Assembly: GCA_023430975.1 (NCBI GenBank)
Contig: JAEYYB010000124.1
Span: 39,448-103,447, forward strand
Direction: 5' to 3'
Source: Bacillota bacterium
GTDB lineage: Bacteria; Bacillota; Clostridia; Acetivibrionales; DSM-2933
Length of the DNA: 64,000 bases
The notes beneath the pieces are model-generated. The model did no database searches. It was not told the DNA's origin and saw only the letters and a program-made list of their open reading frames with translations. Positions 1 through 10,100 of this stretch are shown here, in pieces. The position numbers and the translations under genes were made by a program. The number at the start of each line of letters is the position of its first letter. Position 1 is the stretch's first letter.

Positions 1-879
1 TTTTATACCTCCAACCATAATGAAGAGCCCTACAAAAAAGAATATGGTTTTCCATTCTACCTCGTGCAAAATTTTCTCCGGCTTAAGTCCTGATATCAAA
101 AGTAAAGCTACCGCACCAGTAATAGCAATTGTAGCTGATTCAAAGTGCAGTACTCCATGAAGCAGGAAACCTATGATTGTCACTCCTAGTATTATCAAAC
201 TTTTTATTAACAGCGTGCGATTCTTTATACATTTATATTCATCCATAGCCAAAATCTTATCTTTTGCCTCTTGGGTTGTTTTTAATTTCTTTCTGTATAC
301 CAAAACGAATAAATATGTGGTGACAAAAAGAAGTGGGATTACAATTGGAGCATTATTTAGTACAAAATCCATAAAGCTTATCTTAACAGAACTTCCTATC
401 ATTATATTGGGCGGGTCTCCGATAAGGGTAGCTGTACCGCCGATATTTGAAGAAAAAATTTCTGCTATGATAAACGGTACCGGATTTATGCGTAAATCCT
501 TTGCAATGCTAAGGGTAACAGGAAGTATTAACAATACGGTTGTAACATTGTCCAATAGTGCCGATAAAATGCCTGTTATTATGGATAGAAGTACAATAAT
601 CTTTACCGGATCACCCTTTGATATTTTTGCGACCTTAACTGCAAGATATTCAAATACGCCGGTTCTCTTCATTATCATGATGATTATCATCATGCTGATT
701 AATAGTCCTAGTGTGTTGTAATCAATCTCCAAAAATGCAGTCTCCTGAGTTATAATCCTAAAAAGAATCATCAAAACGGCACCGCTTAACGCTATAACTG
801 TCCTATCGAACTTATCCCATACAATTAGTGCATAGGCAGCAATAAAAATTACTGCTGAAATAATCATCTGGCTATCCAT
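1..879 (-). CDS. NhaD/ArsB-type (SLC13/citrate-transporter superfamily) permease, 3' end outside window
   Basis: The minus-strand frame is open from an ATG at 879 to the window edge (293 codons, C-terminus missing). The protein begins MDSQMIISAVIFIAAYALIV and is a run of hydrophobic segments with the family signatures SALLDNVTTVLLILPV and GGTATLIGDPPNIMIGS, the Asn/Asp- and Gly-rich re-entrant loop of ArsB/NhaD/CitMHS permeases. These export or exchange ions or carboxylates across the membrane; the substrate cannot be read from sequence, and Na+/H+ antiport or anion export are both possible. The Shine-Dalgarno GAGAGGAG sits just before the ATG. An upstream promoter, leader and terminator suggest control by attenuation. 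Confidence 0.8.
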   Translation of the reverse strand, partial: MDSQMIISAVIFIAAYALIVWDKFDRTVIALSGAVLMILFRIITQETAFLEIDYNTLGLLISMMIIIMIMKRTGVFEYLAVKVAKISKGDPVKIIVLLSIITGILSALLDNVTTVLLILPVTLSIAKDLRINPVPFIIAEIFSSNIGGTATLIGDPPNIMIGSSVKISFMDFVLNNAPIVIPLLFVTTYLFVLVYRKKLKTTQEAKDKILAMDEYKCIKNRTLLIKSLIILGVTIIGFLLHGVLHFESATIAITGAVALLLISGLKPEKILHEVEWKTIFFFVGLFIMVGGIK

Positions 880-965
880 TATCATACTCCTCTCAATTTT
901 TCATTCATGCCATAGTATATATATTAATTTCTCCATTTATTATGGAGTCAGTATTTTTAAGCATG

Positions 966-1003
966 AAAAAGGATGGAAAACTTAAGCTATAAGCTCTCCA
1001 CCC
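966..1003 (-). terminator. Intrinsic terminator in the leader of the permease gene
   Basis: On the minus strand GGGTGGA and TCCATCC pair, extended by AGCTTA/TAAGTT with one mismatch, and five U follow. It lies between a promoter at 1084-1112 and the permease start at 879, so it may be an attenuator. It could also simply end the transcript of the giant gene upstream. Confidence 0.7.
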
Positions 1004-1077
1004 TAAAAGCCAAATTCTTGAAACGGATAAATCCGCCAACCGGAAATAACTTTACTATTTATAATCGCATTGTAATC
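1004..1077 (-). ncRNA. Candidate regulatory leader RNA upstream of the permease
   Basis: About 75 nt lie between the predicted transcription start (near 1077) and the terminator. They contain a CGGA-TTTA-TCCG hairpin within CCGGTTGGCGG...CCGTTTCAAG. The layout promoter, structured RNA, terminator, transporter gene is that of a riboswitch or attenuator. Ion-sensing riboswitches are known upstream of this transporter superfamily, but I cannot match this RNA to a named class by eye. Confidence 0.4.
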
Positions 1078-1083
1078 GCAATC

Positions 1084-1112
1084 ATTATACCATGATTACT
1101 TGCAACAGGCAA
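1084..1112 (-). promoter_or_regulatory. Sigma-A-type promoter, TTGCCT-17-TATAAT
   Basis: On the minus strand TTGCCT (1107-1112) and TATAAT (1084-1089) are separated by 17 bp, just after the stop codon of the giant gene. It would start a ~200-nt leader before the permease ATG. Confidence 0.65.
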
Positions 1113-1138
1113 CTATAAAAGAGAAAGCTGTAAATCTG

Positions 1139-4100
1139 TTATGGTTCCATTCCCTGTATAATATTACCTGACTGGTATACCGTTATTTTGCTGTTGTCGA
1201 CATATTCTTTGCTTATTCTGTCAAATGAATAGTCGTTTGTCTGGGTATACGCAGTCCATTCACCTCGATGGAATCTGGCTTTGACTTCAACATTCTCACC
1301 TGGCTTAAGCATTGGAGTAGTTGTCTGGAATCCTACTTCAAGATAATAATCTGCATTATTTTTTGGTGAATTCATCTTGACGAATTTCCCTGTAACATTG
1401 GGACTTATAGGAGTCCAATCGCACTCGAATACCTGCGGTACATCCTTATCCACTGTATAATAGTAACGCAGCTTTAATGTATTCAGATCGACATTTTCAG
1501 TACCTGTATTGATTATCTTGAATGTAGGAGTAATATTATTGTTCTGTGCATCGATAATCTGGTTGTAGAACAGGGTCTTAATCGGTGAATAAGCATAACC
1601 ATAGACATTGAAATCCATTAAGGAATAACTATTTGAAGATATTCCACTAAGTGATGCTTTCATTCTCACATATCTTGCTTTAACCGATGATAATCTTATT
1701 TCATCTATACCACCATCTCCGGTTATAGTTGAATAAACATCCATCCATGCCGTATCGTCATTTGATACTTGTATCTTGTAGTACTTGGCATGAGAATCCT
1801 CTCTCCAGTTAAGTCTTACCTTAACTATTTCATATTCCCTTCCGAGATCAACCCTTATCCACTGGTTATCACCGGAATTTGACGTCCAATTTGTGCATGA
1901 ATCGCCATCAACGGCAAATTTTGCTGCATTAGCAGCATCCAATGTTGAGCTTGCAGTTGTTGATTTATTTAATGCCAGATCCATGGGTGCTCTTTCAGTC
2001 CTTACAACAAGGCTTGTGCTTTCAGCAAGAAGAATTTTTGAAGAATTATAGGCCTTAATCCGATAAGTATAGTCCGTATCAGTTGCAAGTCCAGTTCTTG
2101 TAAAGCTCTTTACACCCCATAATGTGCTTATAAGGCTTGTTCCTTCATAAACCTCATAGTAGGAAACTCCTGTTACATTTGGTGTATTCCATCCAATTGC
2201 TATCATGTCATAAGCAACTTGAGTTGCAAAAGGTGCAAAATCATTGGCACAGGGTTTACTTGATGCAACAGCTATCACCCTTGACTGAGGAACAACTTCC
2301 CTAGTCTGGTTTGCACTCTGCCACTCCAGCTTAATAGCACCGCTTCCGTCAGTTGCATACTCAACCACAATGTCAGTAGGCTTTCCTGCTGCAAGTGTGC
2401 ATTTTCCGTTTAACGATCCCTTTCCATCCGCTATCAGCTTTCCGTCAACCCAAAGGGTTGCTTTGCCGTTTGGTACAGTAAGGTAGAATGTATGCTCTTC
2501 CCCATACCTTGCCTGAAGCTTGCCGGACCATCTCATTGAATAAGTAGAATTGCTAACCAATCCACCTGCTGGTGCTTTGTTTTTAAAATCAAAATCAACA
2601 ACCGGATCCACAGTTGTAAGCCTAGATTCTGAAAAATACTTGCTGTCAAAGTATTCTGAGACAAAACCGTTGTTGCTGTCAGGGTAAGTTGATTCATTAT
2701 ACTTAACTGATTTGTAGACAGCTTTGTATCTTTCACCCTCATAAGTATATTCATATTTGATATTAAACCTAGTAGCGTTGTTAATATCACCTATATCAGC
2801 CTGGTAGACATTTCCGTTTTTAACCATATCATAAGTTTTTGAAGTCCCCCCAGCAACATCGTTTAATGTTACCTTGACTGTTGTAGGTATGATATCTTTA
2901 TTGTCAACCTTTAAACCTGTAAGGTTAAGTTTTACCCTTCCTGTTGCACTATCCCTTGTAAATGAATATTCCAATTGACTGTTAGCAGGGTTCTTTGTTT
3001 TATAACTTAACTCTTTTTTAACTGAAGTAACAGTATCAACTCCTGAACCATAAGATAGACTATAAATCAGCTTTGAGTCCTCTACTAATTTGCCCAGGTT
3101 AACTTCCCAATTATCTCCGTTTTTAACCATAGGCACCTTTACTTCAGCTTCATTACCCTTTTTATAAGTAATACTCATGGTATCAGGATTAAATGGGCTT
3201 ATAACATTAACTTTGAGTAATACATCATTATTATCCATTTCAAACAGCTTGACCTTATACAAGTTATCTGTATTCTCGGGATTTTGATACTCTACCTTGT
3301 ACTCGTAAATCGGTGTTGTAAATGAAGCTCCGTTTATTACATAATTGAACTGGTATTTTACTATAGTTCCACCGTTTACCATGCCAACATCGATAGTCCA
3401 TTCATCCCCTACCTTTACAGGTGTTCTGGTTATGGAATTTCCATTAACTTCAAGTTTTGTATTCTGAATTGACGAAACATTTGCACCCTTTACTTTTATA
3501 TAAAGGTTCCTCCCTGAGAGAATTACCTGCCTGGATAGATCTTCTGCTGCGTTTCCATCATCGACTACGTATACAACAATTTTCTTTTCTATGGTGGTGT
3601 TTGGATACATTACTCTGGCGTATGCATAGTATTCTCCAGGTTTTGTTGATGCAGGCACAGTAATCTTAACCTTACCCTGAGAATCAGCCGAGGTAACCAA
3701 ATATGCTTGTGACGAAGTCAAAACAGGTTTTCCATTGTTGTTAACATCGATATAAGTAGTTTCTCCAGGTACTAGAATAACACTTATTGGAGCTGTTTCA
3801 AAATTAGGAACAATTTCCGGTGGCACTACTGTGAAAGGAACTGATGTTGGTGAATATATAGAACCGTTCCTGGTTCTTAAATCACCTGATAAAGAACCGT
3901 AAGGTACAGATACGGTTAATTTATTTTCAGTTCTTGACACGATATTCAATGTTTTTACACTTCCAGAAGGTGTAGTTATTTCCACAGATGTCTGGGATGT
4001 GAAGCCTTCTCCATATATATCAAATACATCACCCGGTGAAACTCTTTTATTTGATACTGATGATATATCCGTTGCAATTTCTGACGATGTAACTGTGACA

Positions 4101-7100
4101 ACAAAGCTTCCCACATAGCTGTAGGCACTTGCATAAGCATTATCTACCAAACTGCATGCTTCAAATTCTATATTATAACTATTATCTGCTGCAGTAGAAG
4201 GTACAGTAATCACAGCCTCAATATTCTCACCCATTGCCACCTGATTTTTATTAAGCTGCACTATAAAGCCTTCCGAACTGGATTTAGCCTTGATTCCTGC
4301 TGTTCCTTTAAATCCGGTCTTGGAGTCAAGTCTTGCATAGAATTTTCCTGTTGTACCCTTCTCGATTTTACCTGTATCTCGTACCTTTACCCATTCAAAA
4401 TCAGACTTGATTATCTTGATTTTTTCACTCCATATCTGGGTATTTGTTGTACCTGTCGCAAGTACAGGTCCTATAACTTTAAGGGTATATTCTCCAACCG
4501 CAATACCCTGCGGGATCTTAACTGCAATTCTTCCAATGCCGCTTTCTTCAGGTATTATTTCCAATGTCTGTTCCACATTTGCAGAATCAACAAGTTTAAC
4601 TATACATCCCTTCAATAACTGAGTTCCGTATACATCTAAAACTCCTCCAGTCATTGAACTGAAAGTATCCTGATTTATGCTCTTTAAACTCAAAGTCGGT
4701 AATGTGAACTTGAAAGGAATTGTTATTTCTTTATAATTGCTTGGGTTACTTGAGTTATATACACTTAATGTCACTGACAACGGTGTGTTTGCATCTGCCA
4801 TTGCCTTTGCCTGTGCTGCGTCTACATTTGCAAATAGAGATAAATTAAAGTTATATGCACCTGCAGCAGTAGGTGTTATGTAATCAACTGCATCTACACT
4901 ATCATCTCCAAGCTTAACGCTGATTGCATCTCCCAACAGACTTTTTGAACCCAAATCAACATTGCTTTTTGTGACGCTCTTTACCTGAACCAGTATTTTA
5001 GACTTGTCCAATGTATTATCTAGTGTATTTATTATAATCTTACCTTTGGTGCTTCCTTCTACTGGTATCTCAACTGGTGATGCCATGCCGCTTGTAACAC
5101 TTGCAAGAGTATTGCTTGTTGACCTTTCGAGCCAAACATCAACCTTGTCCGATTCTGGTCCTAATGTAATATTATTGCTTATAGTTTCAAAACCAAGATT
5201 GCCACCAAAGTCATATATAAATCCTTTGCTTTTATCAATGTATTTATACGGAACAATATAGACCGAAAGCATTGTAGGCTTGTATGATGCTTCCCCATCT
5301 GTAACAGACAGGTACTCTGTGAATTGGCCTATTCTTGCTTTTGTCATGTTACCGATATTGATTTTTCTTGTTCCCTTATATACTCCGCCAACATAGCAAT
5401 CTGCAAATATCATATAACCATCTGCCGATTCTGTAGTGCTCTTGAAGTTCACATCAAGATTATACATATATGTCGGTTCAGTACCGTAACATGTAACAAA
5501 TACATCAGGTTTTGGTACTTTGTTCATTGTATTGTTTATAATTTCAAATTTCTTGATAGTACCATTTTCTTTATACTCTTCACCGCTTGTAAAATCCTCA
5601 GATCCGCCTTCTGTCTCAAAAAGATCTCCATCCTTGCTTAAAACTACTTTGCGATCCAATTCTGCCAACAAGTTGTATGTTCCGCTTCTCATTATAGTTG
5701 TATCTATTACAACAGTAAATTTGCCGTCACCGCCTATTGTTATGGACTTAATTCCATCCATATCCTGAAGGTTTTTACTCGTGGCAACAATTCTTTCACC
5801 AGGCATTACATTGTCCCCATCTGTTTTAGGAGCATTTTTCATAATCAGAGTAACATTCTGTTCACCGGCTGTATACTGCTTAACCTGACCTGTTACAGTG
5901 AGCTTGTTATTTCCTCCATCAAAGGAAGCACTGTTTATAACAAGTTCGGGGTCACTTAGTTTTGTAATAAATGCTAAATCAACATCTTCTTCGCATCTTA
6001 CTTCAATTACCCAGTTACCCTTACCCTGATCTGCTGTCCCAAGAAGAGGTAAGTCTATTCCGAGTAGTGTAGATACTCCGATTTTGCCGGTATCAACCAG
6101 TTCATCGTTTACTTCAATTACCTCGTTCACTTCTTGTGTATCGGTACTTATGGCTGCATGAGTAAGAGGTATATTCATGCCGTTTAAGGATATTGTTATG
6201 TTTGGAACACTTTTATCACATGATGCAGATAATACTATTTTTTCAAGCGTATCTTGATTGTTAAATTCTATCCTGGTACCAATCTTTTTACCATTACTGT
6301 CATTTAAATCTGTAAATACCGGTGATGTAGATGATGTACCGGTTGCAGTCACCAGTGCAACTCCTGTTGCCGATATCGGAGATTTTACAGCTGGTGTAAT
6401 ACCCGACTCAAGCAGTGATTTTGTTGATAAATTTATTGCTGATATTGAACTTGCAGTAGAAGTAGTTAGATTTGACTGGGATGCATTGGCTGCTGATGCG
6501 GTTTGTGTTGTCCCGCCTACTTTTGGAACATAAATGCTGTAGTTTGTGAAGAATTTCAGTCCTCCATCTCCAACAAAAGCAGACATTTTTCCTAGAACTG
6601 GGAATCTTACACCTACCTGGAAACCAACCTTTCCGTTGGTAAATCTTCCGAATTGGGCACTTATTCCATCATACCATATGTCACTGCCTGGAATTCTGAT
6701 TCTCCATCTCCATATCTTCTTATTAAGAATTTTTCCTTTTTCAAGCTTTACAGCTACTGTGCCTTCACCGCTCATTGTTGTCTTACCTTCAAATGGATAA
6801 ACATAAAATACAACTCTTCCTTCAATGCATAAAACCCTAACCTGTGCACGTGCTGCAAATATATTGTTTGCATAGGCAACTCCTGCTTTTGCCTGTACAA
6901 ATCCTTCAAATATTGTTGCATTTGCATCAAGAGCAAATCCCCAGTTATTAAGTTCTACCCAAACATCAGCACCTGCTTTTAAGACCGCACCTCCTGAAGT
7001 AGTATCAACAAGGCCCAATCCCATGGAAACTATTTTTAGTTTAGGTCCTTCACCAAACATGAATCTAAAATCACCTGGGAAGTTGGCTGGCAATTCACCC

Positions 7101-10100
7101 CTTGTAAGACTCCCTCTTACCATCTTAAGGCTAAGTCCGGTTGTCCCCAAAGGCACAGCTTGTGCCAAAGTAAGCTCAAATGATGCTTCCTTTATGAGCC
7201 CAAAGAAGTTATCACTATAGTTTTGTACCTTAAGACTTCCGCCTATAGCTCCAAGGCCTGGTATAGTAATACTGCATGCTCCCCCGAAAATGCTGTAATC
7301 CTTGTCACCTATTGTTTCTGTTCCAAAGGTGGCCATGAGGTTATTTATGCCGATTCCGCCTATATTAATCTCAGGTATTGTTATTGATCCCCCGCCTATG
7401 GACACATCATCATTGGTTATTTTTACATCAGTAAGCTCTGCACTATATCCGCTGGCAACAGTGACTGATGCACTCTTAACGCTAATGTTGAATTTATTGG
7501 AGTTATACCCAGCGTAAAGGTCCAGAAGAGTAATCTTGCATATATTCATGTTAAAAAGATTGTACACGCAAGCACCAGGTAATTTGGCACCTCCAACTTC
7601 AAATCCCCATGATGAACCGAATATAGCCCTAATATAATCCACCTGTACAACAGGATCTGTAACTTCTTCTTTCATGTCCGCAGCTTTATAGAATTTTATG
7701 CCTGGAATATCTTTTGGCAATGTAAATGTGGGTTTAACAACTTCTACTTTTTTGTCATTAAAATAGAATGCTATTCCCTCTGCAACAACCTTAAGTCCCA
7801 TATTAAATTCAATCCGCCTATTGTACTCCAACTTGTCCAAGTTTAGACTTACCGAAGGATTGCTTAAATCCGCCACAGTCAAGGTAACATTTTCTGCTCC
7901 GATAGTTGTATCATTTTCTAGCGGCAATACTTTTTTCACATTGCATATAAGCTTACCTGCAGATATGGTCATGGTATATTTGCCTGTGTCCGGAGCCTTA
8001 TAAACGTCCACCTCTAGATCAGTAATGGATACAAACTCCTTAAAAAGGGTAAGACTTGGCACATTGCATTTTATAGTTCCCAGACCGGTTATGGAGTTCA
8101 TATCAAAGCTGGCTTTGCATGCCATTCCGTTATCTCCAACATTAGGAAACTTCACCATAACATCTGCTGCTTTAACAGTCCATCCATCAGATGAATTGTA
8201 AGCAAGGGTTATTCCGTCGTTGGCTGCATCAATTATCATATTGTCATTAAACAAGCTGACACTTCCGCCAATACCGCCCTTGATGTCCTCAATGCCATTA
8301 TCTGTTAGTGCAAATTCTTTAATTGTAAATATTACATTTCCGGCACCAGGTATGTTTAAAGTGGTACCTACATTTTCAAACTCAAATGCACATTTTCTTG
8401 GCGACTCAAGAATGTTATCCTTATAAACCGCACTCTGAAATCTAAATCCAACTTTACTGCTTCCAGGAGTTGCAGTAAGGTTAATGCCTTTAATATTAAG
8501 ACCGTTTTCAAGTTCTCCTTTAGCGTCCACCATGAAGTTTCCATCAGTATCTACCCAAAACTTTGTTTCTATTTGTGTTTTAGCATCATCAGGCAACTCC
8601 AGTGTCCCATCAAACATAAATGAAAAATTACCTTCTTTAACCTCCCCGGTAAAAACAGTTTGCTTTCCCGTTTTTGAATTTACTGCTTTAATATTTAATC
8701 CTCCAAAAACTTCAACATCCTGTTTTAATGTTACCTTCAACTCACACGCCTTAATTAAATCTTTCAGACTTGAGGCTTCCTTATTTATTGTAAGGCTTTT
8801 AAATTCTACAGTGCATTTTTGATCCTGAGATGTCTTTAATCCTTCAAAAATACAATCATCTGCAAAGGTAAAACCTAAATTTCTTGCTGTTATGTATTCT
8901 GCATTCATTGTAAGTTCTGAAAATGATAATTCGCCAAATTTAGGGATTGTGAGCCTTACTTTTGCTCCATCATATGTATTTATACTGATATCATAATCAT
9001 CAGTAACCTTTTTTCTGAAAATGTCATAATTAAATCCCCCGCTTAAAGATATGTCGCTAATCTGATCATATCCAACCATCTTTTTACTTGCCGAGAGATA
9101 TCCATCAAGTAAAAATCTTGACGAAGCACCAACATATATATAATTGTCCTTGATATTTATAGATAATGAGCAATCTTCCTGCTCCCCAAAAATCTCAAAA
9201 ATGGCATCCGATCTGATGGACAATGATTCATCCTGGTTTACAATTGCCTGTACACTTGATATGTTCTCACCCATATCGAATATATCGAATTTGGCCTGTT
9301 CAAAAATCACATCATTAAACACTGCATATGAAGAGCCACCATACCCTCTTATTAAGTTAATATTAATAGAGGATTCAGGTTTCGTTGAAAATATTTTCTG
9401 ACATTTATGCCATCCATTATATTTATATACAGGACCGGTGAGAATTGCGTTAAAATATGCCTGTTTTATCCTTCCGCTTTCATCAAAAACAGGAGTATCC
9501 GCCGCATTCATTTGAATTCCATCAATCATTATATTTGATGGATATTTAATTATTTTACTATTAATAGGATTTGATTCATCATACTGGATCTTAAAACCGT
9601 TATACTCTATGATATTTTTACTGATATAGCTTGAATCAACATTTGTAGTAACCTTAAGCCTGGATAACTTTATTTCACCTGCATCTGTATCCGATAATAC
9701 AAGCAATATATCGTTCTTTGAACCAGGCATCAAATACTTCTTTTCAATAATAATTGATTGAACATTTGAAGCCAAACCATATGCTACCCTACGTCCATTA
9801 ACATATAGAGCTAATCTGTCATCAATAGTTATAGTACTGGTCCCGTCGCCGCTTATAACCACGTTTGATACATTCTCAGGAACATCAATAGATGTTGTAA
9901 ATAAAAACCTTTCTACCCTTGTTCCCCCGGGTATATTAAAATTTCCCACAAAGGGTTCCCAGAAATTCGAAGTGCCAAGAGATGGTATGTCCAGTGTATT
10001 TATGTCTGTATCGTCAGTGATGGTGATGACTTTACCATCTGCATCCTTAAACTTATTATGTACACTGTCTTTTGACTTATACCACATCTGTTGGGTTTCT

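Noticed and set aside
173..721. Plus-strand 182-codon ORF
   Set aside because: It is the antisense shadow of the permease, whose minus-strand frame shows the family motifs.
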